Shown here: positions 54,459 through 63,843 of the stretch, one piece after another
How the letters are laid out: each line of letters starts with the position of its first letter
Position numbering within the stretch: position 1 is the first letter of the stretch
Assembly (NCBI RefSeq): GCF_008370345.1
Contig: NZ_VTUU01000002.1
Span: 496,001-560,000 of the forward strand
Length of the DNA: 64,000 nt
Origin: Marinobacter salinexigens
GTDB lineage: Bacteria; Pseudomonadota; Gammaproteobacteria; Pseudomonadales; Oleiphilaceae
Direction of reading: 5' to 3'
Notes under the pieces: model-generated
What the model was told of the DNA's origin: nothing
The model's input: only the letters and a program-made list of their open reading frames with translations
Database searches by the model: none
Position numbers and translations under genes: made by a program

Positions 54459-55340
54459 CTAAGTTTGATCGCCGGTTTCTTCCTCATGCACAACGTTCAG
54501 CAGCACCCGTGCAGCCTGGCTCAACTGACGACCGGCAAGGCCAACCGCCCCAAGCACCCGATTGACGGAATGCCCCGTCTCAAGTCTGTGGAGGGATTCG
54601 TCCGCCATGCTCAACGGCAGCACACTCCATCCCAGGCCCACGCTGGTCATCATCTTGATCGTCTCAAGGTAGTTGGTGGGAATCTGCTGATTAAGCGGAA
54701 GATTCGCCTCCAGAAACAGCCTGCTGACCGTCCGATAAGTCGCCGTCGTGGTATCCGGTAGCAGCGCGGGGTAGCGGGCAAGCTCCTCCAGAGTTGCAGA
54801 ATCCTGTCCTGAGAGATCGTGATCCGGCCCCACCACAAACGACATCGCATCCGGCCACTGTTGATATACCACGAACTGGCTGCCCATACTGTCACTGAGT
54901 GTGACAAAGGCCAGCTCCGCGTTACGTTTGAGCATCTGAGTGTAAGCCGCATCCGATTCCATAAACTGCAGGTTCAGCCTGACCTCTGGATAATCCCGGG
55001 AGAATCGTCGCAGCCAGTTGGGTAGGTGATGAAGCCCGATGTGGTGAGAAGCGATAATGTTCAGCTCACCCCGAATCGCACCGGTGTCTTCCGACAAGGC
55101 CATGCGGGCATTATGAATCTCATCGAGAATCTTCCGGGCATGGGGCATTAGCCGGGCACCGGCGTCGGTAAGACGAATTTCCCGATGGCTGCGATCCACC
55201 AGCTTTTCTCCGAGCAGGTTCTCCAGAGAGGCCAGTCGTTTGCTGATGGCTGGCTGGGTTAGATGAAGGACTGCTGCGGCTTCGGAAAATGATCCGAGAT
55301 CCACTATCGTCAGAAATGCCTTAAGGGAGTTGGAATCCAT
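54459..55340 (-). CDS. LysR-type regulator divergent from leuC
   Basis: About 293 residues. The N-terminus MDSNSLKAFLTIVDLGSFSE and HTH (AAAVLHLTQPAISKRLASLE) start at 55340. An open frame from 55433 runs into the inverted repeat at 55379 and is rejected. The effector domain contains IIASHHIGLHHLPNWL and the closing LLNVVHEEETGDQ. P. aeruginosa also has a LysR-type gene next to leuC, and a matching binding dyad sits 65 bp upstream of the inferred leuC transcript start, so regulation of leuCDB is likely. The effector is unknown. Confidence 0.88.
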   Translation of the reverse strand: MDSNSLKAFLTIVDLGSFSEAAAVLHLTQPAISKRLASLENLLGEKLVDRSHREIRLTDAGARLMPHARKILDEIHNARMALSEDTGAIRGELNIIASHHIGLHHLPNWLRRFSRDYPEVRLNLQFMESDAAYTQMLKRNAELAFVTLSDSMGSQFVVYQQWPDAMSFVVGPDHDLSGQDSATLEELARYPALLPDTTTATYRTVSRLFLEANLPLNQQIPTNYLETIKMMTSVGLGWSVLPLSMADESLHRLETGHSVNRVLGAVGLAGRQLSQAARVLLNVVHEEETGDQT

Positions 55341-55378
55341 TGGTGATTTCCTATAACCAGAACGCCAAATGTATGGGG

Positions 55379-55485
55379 CCGGCTCTGGCATGGCTTCCCA
55401 AAACTGTGCGGAGCCATGGATGGCGGAGCCCAAGCGATCCCATGGATGGGCTTGAGCGGGTTTTGGGAAGCCATGCCAGAGCCGG
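55379..55485. repeat. 107-bp palindromic element with perfect 26-bp inverted arms
   Basis: The left arm (55379-55404, starting CCGGCTCTGGCATGGC) and right arm (55460-55485) are exact reverse complements. The 55-bp centre contains two copies of CATGGATGG and a nested stem AGCCCA/TGGGCT, so the RNA could fold into a cruciform-like structure. It has no coding function and looks like a REP- or MITE-like intergenic repeat. It sits between the lysR start and the LysR box of leuC. Confidence 0.85.
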
Positions 55486-55504
55486 ACCTCCCCAAACCTA
55501 GAGT

Positions 55505-55577
55505 ATTCCTATAGGGAATTCAAAGAATAAAAAACATGAATTGAGGTTATTGAGCGTAGGGGCGTAAAATGGTGTCC
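55505..55577 (+). promoter_or_regulatory. leuC promoter with LysR-type dyad
   Basis: ATTCC-N5-GGAAT at 55505-55519 contains a T-N11-A LysR box. A promoter follows: TTGAGG (55541-55546), 18-bp spacer, TAAAAT (55565-55570), with transcription predicted near 55577. The dyad centre is then at about -65, the standard site where LysR regulators bind. Geometry is seen; the function is inferred. Confidence 0.5.
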
Positions 55578-55620
55578 ATAGCAGTCAAAACCAGAAACCC
55601 CCAGACAGTGAGAGAGAATC

Positions 55621-57039
55621 ATGGCGGGCAAGACCTTATACGACAAATTGTGGGACGACCATCTGGTCAAGCAGCGTGACGATGGCTCTGCGCTGATCTA
55701 CATCGATCGTCAGTTGCTGCACGAAGTTACCTCACCGCAGGCCTTCGAAGGCTTGCGCATCGCCGGTCGGAAGCCCTGGCGCCTCGATGCCAACCTGGCA
55801 ACCCCCGATCACAACGTGCCGACAGTCGATCGCGAAAAAGGTATCGATGGCATTGTCGACCCCGTGTCACGCACCCAGGTTGAAACCCTGGACAAGAACT
55901 GCGATGAGTTCGGAATTCTCGAATTCAAGATCAAGGATCAGCGTCAGGGTATCGTCCACGTTATCGGGCCAGAACAAGGGGCGACGCTGCCGGGCATGAG
56001 CATCGTATGTGGCGATTCCCATACCTCTACTCACGGCGCGTTCGGCTGCCTGGCACACGGTATCGGCACCTCTGAAGTGGAGCATGTACTGGCAACCCAG
56101 TGCCTGGTCCAGAAGAAAATGAAAAACATGTTGGTCAAGGTGAACGGCAAACTGGGCCCTGGTGTAACCGGTAAAGACGTTGTGCTGGCTATCATTGGCA
56201 AAATCGGTACAGCCGGCGGAACTGGCTATGCGATCGAGTTTGGCGGTGAGGCGATTCAGAGCCTGAGCATGGAAGGCAGGATGACCATCTGCAATATGTC
56301 CATTGAGGGTGGCGCTCGTGTAGGTATGGTGGGGGTTGATGAAACCACCATAGAGTATGTGAAAGGTCGTCCTTTCTCGCCGAAGGGTGAGCAGTGGGAT
56401 AAGGCTGTGGAGTACTGGAACACATTGCACAGTGATGCCGATGCGGTATTCGACAAAGTGGTTGAACTCGACGGTTCCGGGATCAAGCCACAGGTAAGCT
56501 GGGGCACTTCACCGGAAATGGTTACCGGCGTTGACGGCCTGGTACCGGATCCTGCGAAAGAAGAAGACCCGATCAAGCGTGAAGGGATTGTGCGCGCCCT
56601 GAAGTACATGGGCCTGGAAGCAAATCAGAAAATTACCGATATCCAGTTGGATCGCGTGTTTATCGGCTCGTGTACCAATAGCCGGATTGAGGACCTGCGC
56701 GAAGCGGCTGCGGTTGTCAAAGGCCGCAAGGTAGCTGCTTCCCTGAAGCAGGCGATGGTGGTTCCGGGTTCCGGGCTGGTCAAAGCTCAGGCGGAGAAAG
56801 AAGGCCTCGACAAGATTTTCATCGAAGCTGGCCTCGAGTGGCGTGATCCCGGTTGCTCCATGTGTCTGGCGATGAACGCGGACAAACTGGGGCAGGGCGA
56901 GCATTGTGCTTCTACCTCAAACCGGAACTTTGAAGGTCGGCAGGGCTTTGGTGGTCGCACGCATCTGGTCAGCCCGGCTATGGCTGCTGCTGCTGCGGTA
57001 ACTGGCCACTTTGTTGATGTCCGCGAACTGACACACTGA
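55621..57039 (+). CDS. leuC: 3-isopropylmalate dehydratase large subunit
   Basis: 472 residues, the standard LeuC size. Aconitase-type enzyme with a [4Fe-4S] cluster held by Cys residues in IGSCTNSRI and in [32 protein letters not shown] and [20 protein letters not shown] are typical. It catalyses isomerisation of 2-isopropylmalate together with LeuD. It is the first gene of leuC-leuD-leuB, with GAGAG at about 55611-55615 as ribosome binding site. Confidence 0.97.
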   Translation: MAGKTLYDKLWDDHLVKQRDDGSALIYIDRQLLHEVTSPQAFEGLRIAGRKPWRLDANLATPDHNVPTVDREKGIDGIVDPVSRTQVETLDKNCDEFGILEFKIKDQRQGIVHVIGPEQGATLPGMSIVCGDSHTSTHGAFGCLAHGIGTSEVEHVLATQCLVQKKMKNMLVKVNGKLGPGVTGKDVVLAIIGKIGTAGGTGYAIEFGGEAIQSLSMEGRMTICNMSIEGGARVGMVGVDETTIEYVKGRPFSPKGEQWDKAVEYWNTLHSDADAVFDKVVELDGSGIKPQVSWGTSPEMVTGVDGLVPDPAKEEDPIKREGIVRALKYMGLEANQKITDIQLDRVFIGSCTNSRIEDLREAAAVVKGRKVAASLKQAMVVPGSGLVKAQAEKEGLDKIFIEAGLEWRDPGCSMCLAMNADKLGQGEHCASTSNRNFEGRQGFGGRTHLVSPAMAAAAAVTGHFVDVRELTH

Positions 57040-57056
57040 TCCACAGGAGAGAGACC

Positions 57057-57704
57057 ATGCGAGCATTTACGCAACACAAGGGCATTGCCGCCCCCATGGA
57101 CCGTTCCAATGTGGATACGGACATGATCATCCCGAAGCAGTTCCTGAAGTCCATCAAGCGCACCGGGTTCGGGCCGAACCTGTTTGATGAATTGCGCTAT
57201 CTGGACGAGGGTAAGCCTGATCAGGATTGTTCGCAGCGACCGCTGAACCCGGATTTTGTTTTGAACCAGGAGCGTTATAAGAATGCGAGTGTGCTGCTCG
57301 CCCGAACCAACTTCGGGTGTGGTTCCAGCCGTGAGCACGCGCCCTGGGCGCTGGATGATTTCGGATTCCGTGCCGTTATTGCTCCGAGCTTTGCCGATAT
57401 TTTCTATAACAACTGCTTTAAGAATGGCTTGTTACCCATTGTTCTTGAAGAAGAAGTTGTTGATAAGCTCTTCCGGGAAACGGCAGACACCGAAGGTTAC
57501 CAACTGACCATCGATCTGGAAGCGAAAACCGTTACCACACCTTCGGGTGAATCGTTCAGCTTTGAGGTGGATGACTTCCGTCGTCACTGTTTGCTGAATG
57601 GCCTGGACGACATCGGTGTGACCCTCGAAGATGCTGATTCGATCAGTGATTACGAGAACAACCGCAAGCAGACAGCTCCCTGGCTGTTTAATGCCGGCAA
57701 CTGA
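57057..57704 (+). CDS. leuD: 3-isopropylmalate dehydratase small subunit
   Basis: 215 residues. LeuD swivel domain, with [38 protein letters not shown] and the conserved [14 protein letters not shown] substrate-binding loop. It forms the heterodimer with LeuC. AGGAGAG at 57045-57051 is the ribosome binding site. It lies 17 bp after leuC and 26 bp before leuB, in one operon. Confidence 0.97.
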   Translation: MRAFTQHKGIAAPMDRSNVDTDMIIPKQFLKSIKRTGFGPNLFDELRYLDEGKPDQDCSQRPLNPDFVLNQERYKNASVLLARTNFGCGSSREHAPWALDDFGFRAVIAPSFADIFYNNCFKNGLLPIVLEEEVVDKLFRETADTEGYQLTIDLEAKTVTTPSGESFSFEVDDFRRHCLLNGLDDIGVTLEDADSISDYENNRKQTAPWLFNAGN

Positions 57705-57730
57705 TTCAAATAGACGTTAAGGAAGAATTC

Positions 57731-58804
57731 ATGTCACGAAATATCCTCTTGCTGCCGGGTGACGGTATCGGCCCGGAGATCGTTGCCGAGGCAGAAAAGG
57801 TACTGGGCAAGGTTAATGAGCAGTTTGATCTGGGGCTTAACTTTGACACCGCCCTGGTCGGTGGCGCCGCTCTTGATGCGACAGATTCACCTCTGCCAGA
57901 CGTTACGCTGGAAAAGGCGAAGGCTGCGGATGCCATTCTGCTTGGCGCCGTTGGTGGGCCCAAATGGGATAGCCTGCCCATGGCCAAGCGCCCTGAAAAG
58001 GGCCTGCTGGGATTGCGCTCCAATCTGGAGTTGTTTGCAAACCTTCGCCCGGCGATTCTGTACCCGCAACTGGCGTCAGCGTCATCGCTCAAGCCGGAAG
58101 TTGTTTCGGGCCTGGATATCATGATTGTTCGCGAACTGACCGGTGGCATCTACTTTGGTCAGCCTCGTGGTGTGCGCGATCTCGAGAATGGCGATCGTCA
58201 GGGTTATAACACCTACGCCTACACGGAATCAGAAATCCGTCGCATCGGTCGTGTGGCCTTTGAAGCTGCTCAGCAGCGCGGCAAGAAGCTCTGTTCTGTC
58301 GACAAGGCAAACGTCCTGGAAGTGACGGTCCTATGGCGGGAAATCATGGAAGATCTCAAGCGGGAATACCCGGAAGTCGAGCTCTCCCACATGTATGTTG
58401 ATAACGCCGCCATGCAGCTTGTTCGGGCACCAAAGCAGTTCGACGTCATTGTGACTGGAAACATGTTTGGTGATATTCTTTCTGACGAAGCTGCCATGCT
58501 GACCGGTTCCATTGGCATGTTGCCATCCGCATCCCTGAACTCGCAGAAACAGGGCATGTATGAGCCGTGTCATGGTTCTGCGCCGGACATCGCCGGGCAG
58601 GGTATTGCCAACCCGCTGGCGACTATTCTCAGTGCAGCGATGATGTTGCGCTACAGCCTGGGCGAAGAGCAAGCCGCCGAGGCCATTGAGGCCGCAGTCA
58701 GCAAGGTACTGGATCAGGGCTTGCGCACTGCGGATATTATGTCGGAAGGTGCGACCAAGGTGTCCACCCGTGACATGGGCGAAGCGGTTTTGGCGGCTCT
58801 CTAA
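57731..58804 (+). CDS. leuB: 3-isopropylmalate dehydrogenase
   Basis: 357 residues. NAD-dependent dehydrogenase of the isocitrate/isopropylmalate family: [20 protein letters not shown] start, the substrate arginines in [14 protein letters not shown], the signature [20 protein letters not shown] and the NAD region [20 protein letters not shown]. It makes 2-oxoisocaproate precursor in leucine synthesis. AAGGAAG at 57719-57725 is the ribosome binding site. A hairpin lies 30 bp after its stop. Confidence 0.97.
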   Translation: MSRNILLLPGDGIGPEIVAEAEKVLGKVNEQFDLGLNFDTALVGGAALDATDSPLPDVTLEKAKAADAILLGAVGGPKWDSLPMAKRPEKGLLGLRSNLELFANLRPAILYPQLASASSLKPEVVSGLDIMIVRELTGGIYFGQPRGVRDLENGDRQGYNTYAYTESEIRRIGRVAFEAAQQRGKKLCSVDKANVLEVTVLWREIMEDLKREYPEVELSHMYVDNAAMQLVRAPKQFDVIVTGNMFGDILSDEAAMLTGSIGMLPSASLNSQKQGMYEPCHGSAPDIAGQGIANPLATILSAAMMLRYSLGEEQAAEAIEAAVSKVLDQGLRTADIMSEGATKVSTRDMGEAVLAAL

Positions 58805-58834
58805 CCGGCTATCACCGGTTTCAGTAAATTGAGA

Positions 58835-58868
58835 ACCCGACGGCAGCGACATGCTGCTGCCGCGGGGT
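58835..58868 (+). terminator. Hairpin after leuB
   Basis: CGGCAGC pairs with GCTGCCG (58841-58847 and 58856-58862), with a short outer stem ACCC/GGGT. There is no T run, so it may be an mRNA-end or attenuating structure between leuB and asd rather than a full terminator. Confidence 0.4.
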
Positions 58869-58934
58869 CATCCATCCTGTCCCTGCCAGCGATAACGGTA
58901 GCGGGCGGGCATAAAAGAGGTTCAAAAGTCGCAC

Positions 58935-60050
58935 ATGAAGCGAGTTGGACTTGTAGGTTGGCGCGGCATGGTGGGCTCTGTCCTCATGCAGCGCATGCGT
59001 GAAGAAAACGATTTTGCCGATATCGATCCGGTATTTTTTACGACTTCCCAGACCGGGAAGCCTGCGCCGGAAGTCGGTAAAGAGGGTGTTCCTGCGCTGC
59101 AGGATGCCTTTGATATCGACATTCTGAAAACTATGGATGTCATCGTGACCTGTCAGGGTGGCGATTATACAACCAAGGTGTATCAGCCACTCCGTGATGC
59201 CGGGTGGGAGGGTTACTGGATTGATGCGGCATCGACACTTCGGATGGTCGATCACTCCGTCATCGTGCTCGATCCGGTTAACCGGAATGTTATTGATGCC
59301 GCTCTTGATAATGGCGTTAAGGACTACATCGGTGGCAACTGTACGGTCAGCCTGATGATGCTTGCCCTTGGTGGCCTGCTTGAGCAGGACCTGATCGAGT
59401 GGGTATCGCCGATGACCTACCAGGCGGCGTCCGGTTCCGGTGCACAGAATATGCGTGAACTTCTGAGTCAGATGGGTGATCTGCGTGACAGTGTGAAGTC
59501 CGAACTGGAAGACCCGTCATCTGCGATTCTTGAAATCGACCGCAAGGTAACGGAAACCATGCGTGGCGACAGCTTCCCGACCGAGCATTTCGGTGTGCCG
59601 CTTGCCGGTAGTCTGATTCCGTTTATCGATAAGCAGCTCGATAACGGTATGAGCAAGGAAGAGTGGAAGGCCGGCGTTGAGACCAACAAGATTCTGGGCC
59701 GCAGCGAGAGCCCGATTCCCATTGACGGGCTCTGTGTCCGGATTGGTGCCATGCGTTCCCACAGTCAGGCTCTGACCATCAAGCTCAAGAAGGATCTTTC
59801 GGTTTCTGAGATCGAAGGCATCCTGGCCAAGGCCAATGACTGGGTTAAGGTAATTCCGAATGATCGCGATGCGACCATGGAAGAGCTTACACCGGCGAAG
59901 GTTACCGGCACGTTGAGCATTCCGGTTGGTCGTATCCGGAAGCTCTCCATGGGACCGGAATACATTTCTGCGTTTACCGTAGGGGATCAGTTGCTGTGGG
60001 GGGCTGCGGAGCCCTTGCGTCGCATGCTGAGGATCCTGCAGGAACGTTAA
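58935..60050 (+). CDS. asd: Aspartate-semialdehyde dehydrogenase
   Basis: 371 residues, the enterobacterial/pseudomonad type. NADP-binding [20 protein letters not shown] at the start, catalytic Cys136 in [10 protein letters not shown], the active-site sequence [14 protein letters not shown] and the His-containing [16 protein letters not shown]. It reduces aspartyl phosphate to semialdehyde for lysine, methionine and threonine. It lies 130 bp after leuB in the conserved leuB-asd-fimV-truA order. A terminator follows. Confidence 0.96.
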   Translation: MKRVGLVGWRGMVGSVLMQRMREENDFADIDPVFFTTSQTGKPAPEVGKEGVPALQDAFDIDILKTMDVIVTCQGGDYTTKVYQPLRDAGWEGYWIDAASTLRMVDHSVIVLDPVNRNVIDAALDNGVKDYIGGNCTVSLMMLALGGLLEQDLIEWVSPMTYQAASGSGAQNMRELLSQMGDLRDSVKSELEDPSSAILEIDRKVTETMRGDSFPTEHFGVPLAGSLIPFIDKQLDNGMSKEEWKAGVETNKILGRSESPIPIDGLCVRIGAMRSHSQALTIKLKKDLSVSEIEGILAKANDWVKVIPNDRDATMEELTPAKVTGTLSIPVGRIRKLSMGPEYISAFTVGDQLLWGAAEPLRRMLRILQER

Positions 60051-60108
60051 GATTTGTTACACGGCGGTAATTAATGCCAACTGTGTCCGGTTTTGATCAA
60101 GCCGGTTG

Positions 60109-60147
60109 GGGGCGAAGGCTGATTTCAGTCTTCGCCCCTGTTATTTT
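60109..60147 (+). terminator. Intrinsic terminator after asd
   Basis: GGGGCGAAG / CTTCGCCCC form a 9-bp stem (60109-60117 and 60130-60138), with a nested CTGA/TCAG pair in the loop, followed by TGTTATTTTT. Confidence 0.85.
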
Positions 60148-60223
60148 TCAGGGATTATTTCAGCGGCATTGGGAAGTTCCGCCGGATAGATACAAAATTG
60201 CTACAAGGATTGGCGCTGATTGA

Positions 60224-60252
60224 TTGATAAAGCGGGTATTATCAACAATACT
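60224..60252 (+). promoter_or_regulatory. Candidate fimV promoter
   Basis: TTGATA (60224-60229, 5 of 6 consensus bases), 17-bp spacer, AATACT (60247-60252, 4 of 6). Transcription from about 60259 would leave a 135-base leader before the start codon at 60394. Confidence 0.4.
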
Positions 60253-60393
60253 TGCCGGATTGAACGTTAGTAAGAAAGCCATAATAACGATAAAGAATCA
60301 GCCAGAAAAAATTAGATGGAAATTATCCAACCTCGTCCGATGTCTGCCTGAAAGAAGGTAGCAATGAACAACGGAGACTGGAAAGGAAGAAGC

Positions 60394-63300
60394 ATGAAGG
60401 TACGCAAGCTTGCGGTTGCACTGGCTCTGGCGGGAGGGCTCGGGTCCAGCGTCGCACAGGCCCTGGGGCTGGGGGAAATCGAACTTCAGTCATATCTGAA
60501 TGAACCACTGGATGCGCAGATCGTTTTGCCGCAGAGCCGTGGTGTTAATCCCAACGATGTATTCGTCAATGTTGCCCCGGATTCGGCTTACGAAAGAGTC
60601 GGGCTGGATCGAAACCTGTTCCTGAGCAAGCTTCAGTTCAAGGTTATAACCGGTAGTGATGGCAGTCTCATCGTCAATGTCTCCTCCCGCGAGCCGCTGC
60701 GGGAACCGTACCTCAACTTCCTGTTAGAGCTCACCTGGCCAAGTGGCCGGTTGATGCGAGAATACGCAGTATTGGTGGACCCCCCCGTCTACGCTGAAAA
60801 TTCCGGAGTTCAGGAAACCGTCTCGGCACCGACTACAGTACGCACACCAGCGCCGACGACAACGACAACGACCCGAAGTCCCGAATCCGTTCGCCGCCAG
60901 ACCCAGGCGGAGCAAAGTCTGGCCCGCAGTTCAGGTTCTGGCTACCAGGGCGAGACTTTTGGCCCGACGGGTTCATCGGATACTTTGTGGACCATCGCCT
61001 CCCGCGTTCGTCCCAATGACAGCGTTTCCATGCAGCAGATGATGCTGGCATTGCAGGATCTGAACCCCGACGCCTTCATCGGTGGCAATATCAATCGACT
61101 CAAACGCGGAGAGGTTCTCCGTGTGCCCACTCTGGATCAGATTCAGAGTCGTACCCGTGCTGAGGCAACCCGCGCTGTTACTGCTCAGAATGAAGAACTC
61201 AACGCTCCAAAGCGTACCGTTGATGCAACTGAGACAAAGCAGGAACAAAACGTTGAGGCAGCCGCGTCGGGCGCTGCACCAGGTTCCGCTGGAGATGAGC
61301 TGAAACTGCTTGTTGCGGATGCAGAGTCCGATGCGGGTGGGGAAGCCGGTTCTGCTGGTGGCGACAGTGATTTGCCAGGCGGTGTTGACGCAGGCACAGC
61401 TGTTGCGATGGAAGAGCTTGATAGCGTACGTCGTGAAAACGACGAGTTGAGCGGCCGCGTTGAGGATTTGCAGAGCCAGGTAGAAACCCTGCAGCGTCTG
61501 CTGGAGCTTAAGAACAGCCAGTTGGCTGATATGCAGGAGCGCGCTGCTGACTCCAATGGGGGTGCAGCTGGCCAGGAACAGGCCTCCGCTGTAGGTTCCG
61601 GCATGGGTGCTGATGAAACCGCTTCAGGTACAGACTCTGTTGTAGAGAGTCTCGACGCTGAGGGCACCCCATCTGTTGACGGCTCTGAAATCGCTGAGGG
61701 CTCTCAAACCGCTGAAGGCTCTCAAACCGCTGAAGGCTCTGAAACCCCAGCAATGGCCGTTGAGGAATCTGACGGTGGTGAGGGTGAATCGGCGGCTGAT
61801 GTCGGGCTTGAGGCGAATGCTCAGGACGACATGGCTGGTGGAGAATCGATGGCTCCTGCCGATGCGCCAGACATGGCAGCGGAAGCTGAATCCGGAGAAG
61901 TTGCATCTGAGGCCGCGGCACCTGCAGCTGCTCAACAATCAGAGCCCGCTCAGCCTGTAAGCAAGCCGGTTACTCAGGCGCCTGCACCTGAAAAAGCATT
62001 CCCCGGCAACATCATCGATATGATTATGAGCAACCCGATGTACCAGATTGCCCTGGGTGGCGGTCTCATCGTGTTGTTGCTGATTCTCCTGCTGCTTGCC
62101 CGGCGTAATGCCAACCGCGAAAAGCAGTTCTATGACGAGCTTAATTCAGATTCCGATGATAGCGGTGACAGTATCGATCTCGGTCTTGACGAAAGCGGCT
62201 CTGAGGACGGTGGTGCGACTGACGCCATCGCTGAAGCTGATGCCTATATCGCCTATGGTCGTCTTGATCAGGCTGCCCAGGCTTTGGAAGGCGCTATTTC
62301 CCGCGAGCCAAGCCGTACCGATCTTCGCCTGAAGTTGCTTGGTGTCTATGCAGATGCCGAGGATCGCTCTTCATTCGAAAAGCAGTACGGTGAAATTGAG
62401 GCTCTGGACGACGAGCAGGCGCTTTCCGCAGCTAACGAACTCAAGCTTCGTCTTGAAGAAGCGGAGTCGATGCCGAGTATTGACGACCTTGAATCCCAGC
62501 TTCGTTCTGACTCATTCAGTGCCACTGACACTGACACTGCAGTGGATACTCCCGACGAGGAGGTCTCTTCCGAGGAACTGTTAGCGGATCAGTTTGAAGC
62601 TGCCCAGGACGAGGGGCCTGCCGAAAACGAATTTGGTGAACTGGATTCTGATCTTACCGACTTCGATCTGAGCGATACTGATGATGCGGCAGCTTCATCT
62701 GTTGAAGACGATGCTCAAGAATCTGTTGAAGAGGCCGCCGAAGGCGTGGATCGTGACAGCCTGATCGAATATGACCTGTCGGATGTATCTCTGGATCTGG
62801 AGGACGCTGACGCACTCGAAACAGAGTCCGATTCGACGGAAGCCCTGAAGCCCGATGAGGACTTCACTGATTTCGATATTGATCTCGAGGAGTCTCTGGA
62901 GTCAGGCGAAGACAGTGCTCCTGAGGAAGAATCCCTGGGCGATCTGTCCGAAACCGGGCTTGAGCTTGAGTTTGATGAAACTGCCTTCGGTGAGGAAAGC
63001 TCTCAGGATGAGGTGGTTACAGATGAACTGCCGGGCGACAGCGAAACTGAAACCGAAACCGTTGACCTGTCCGACGAATCAAATCTTGAATCCCTTGATG
63101 AGTCCTTCCTGGATGAGCTGGATGCCGAACTCGACAAGGTGGCCAGTGAAGATGAAGATCTGGGCGCTCTCGAGGGGGAAGAGTCTTCCCTTGATGATCT
63201 CGAACTCGATGTGTCTGACGAAGACCTGGCTTTGATCGAAGAGTTTTCGGAGTCATCCGAGCCGATGGAAGAAAGTCCCGATATGGTCTCCCTGGATGAA

Positions 63301-63711
63301 GAGTTGGGACTTGAGGATGCACTGGAGGACGTGAGTGGCGAGGAATCTGAAGAATCTCTAGAAGAAACGCCTCTTGACCAACCGGAAGAGCTTGAGGACT
63401 TCGGTGATCTTGGCGATTTGGAAGATCTGAGCGAGTCGCCAGCCCCTGATGATGTCCCTGTCGCGTCGGACAACGTGGATGAGCCGGTGGGTGCTTCTGG
63501 TCTGGATCTGGATGAAAGTGATCTTGGCGAAGAAGACGACTTTGATTTCCTTGCTGGAACAGACGAAGCAGCCACCAAGCTTGATCTCGCAAGAGCCTAT
63601 ATTGAGATGGGAGATAGTGATGGTGCCCGGGATATTCTTGAGGAAGTGGCGCTCGAGGGCGATGATGCCCAGAAAGCCGAAGCTCAGGAACTCCTTAAAA
63701 ATCTGTCCTGA
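60394..63711 (+). CDS. fimV: Pilus assembly/polar hub protein FimV
   Basis: About 1105 residues. The ATG at 60394 follows AGGAAG and begins the signal peptide MKVRKLAVALALAGGLGSSV; a start at 60364 adds ten residues. The mature N-terminus has the FimV domain (GLGEIELQSYLNEPLDAQIV), then a LysM-like peptidoglycan-binding region (SDTLWTIASRVRPNDSVSMQ) near 190, a coiled coil near 345-380, one membrane helix at about 551-573 and a very acidic cytosolic tail. The tail ends in the TPR-like FimV C-terminal motif (KLDLARAYIEMGDSDGARDI). FimV organises the cell pole and supports type IV pili, fitting pilU and pilZ here. Confidence 0.95.
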   Translation: MKVRKLAVALALAGGLGSSVAQALGLGEIELQSYLNEPLDAQIVLPQSRGVNPNDVFVNVAPDSAYERVGLDRNLFLSKLQFKVITGSDGSLIVNVSSREPLREPYLNFLLELTWPSGRLMREYAVLVDPPVYAENSGVQETVSAPTTVRTPAPTTTTTTRSPESVRRQTQAEQSLARSSGSGYQGETFGPTGSSDTLWTIASRVRPNDSVSMQQMMLALQDLNPDAFIGGNINRLKRGEVLRVPTLDQIQSRTRAEATRAVTAQNEELNAPKRTVDATETKQEQNVEAAASGAAPGSAGDELKLLVADAESDAGGEAGSAGGDSDLPGGVDAGTAVAMEELDSVRRENDELSGRVEDLQSQVETLQRLLELKNSQLADMQERAADSNGGAAGQEQASAVGSGMGADETASGTDSVVESLDAEGTPSVDGSEIAEGSQTAEGSQTAEGSETPAMAVEESDGGEGESAADVGLEANAQDDMAGGESMAPADAPDMAAEAESGEVASEAAAPAAAQQSEPAQPVSKPVTQAPAPEKAFPGNIIDMIMSNPMYQIALGGGLIVLLLILLLLARRNANREKQFYDELNSDSDDSGDSIDLGLDESGSEDGGATDAIAEADAYIAYGRLDQAAQALEGAISREPSRTDLRLKLLGVYADAEDRSSFEKQYGEIEALDDEQALSAANELKLRLEEAESMPSIDDLESQLRSDSFSATDTDTAVDTPDEEVSSEELLADQFEAAQDEGPAENEFGELDSDLTDFDLSDTDDAAASSVEDDAQESVEEAAEGVDRDSLIEYDLSDVSLDLEDADALETESDSTEALKPDEDFTDFDIDLEESLESGEDSAPEEESLGDLSETGLELEFDETAFGEESSQDEVVTDELPGDSETETETVDLSDESNLESLDESFLDELDAELDKVASEDEDLGALEGEESSLDDLELDVSDEDLALIEEFSESSEPMEESPDMVSLDEELGLEDALEDVSGEESEESLEETPLDQPEELEDFGDLGDLEDLSESPAPDDVPVASDNVDEPVGASGLDLDESDLGEEDDFDFLAGTDEAATKLDLARAYIEMGDSDGARDILEEVALEGDDAQKAEAQELLKNLS
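61675..61746. repeat. 18-bp tandem repeat inside fimV
   Basis: Four units of 18 bp, the last three nearly identical (GCTGARGGCTCTSAAACC), encode the hexapeptide AEGSQT/E repeated in the periplasmic linker. It keeps frame, so copy changes would only alter linker length. Confidence 0.85.
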
Positions 63712-63738
63712 TTCGTTATAATCGGATCAACGACGCTA

Positions 63739-63789
63739 AAAGCGCCGGCGACCGGGTTCTTCCCGGGTTCAGCCGGCGCTTTGTTTTTT
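63739..63789 (+). terminator. Intrinsic terminator after fimV
   Basis: AAAGCGCCGGC / GCCGGCGCTTT (63739-63749 and 63772-63782) form the base of a hairpin with an inner CCGGG/CCCGG helix, followed by GTTTTTTG. This ends the fimV transcript 55 bp before truA. Confidence 0.9.
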
Positions 63790-63843
63790 GTAGAACGGAA
63801 CCCGCAATTGTTTCTTGAATCCCAACAACTGACTACTGACACA

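Larger units (their letters stand above)
60051..60393. other. Intergenic region between asd and fimV
   Basis: About 340 bp with no plausible gene. It contains a strong terminator for asd (60109-60147) and a candidate promoter for fimV (60224-60252). The rest is A/T-rich, which is unlike the neighbouring genes and fits a promoter region. Apart from those two, I see no other structure. Confidence 0.6.

Noticed and set aside
55341..55433. Upstream extension of the LysR gene to 55433
   Set aside because: The added residues are coded by the left arm of the inverted repeat, and LysR proteins begin close to MDSNSLKAF; the ATG at 55340 is the better start.
63003..63592. Ser/Arg-rich and His/Gln-rich minus-strand open frames opposite the end of fimV
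   Set aside because: They arise from the Glu/Asp/Ser-rich coding of the FimV acidic tail and have no start signals.
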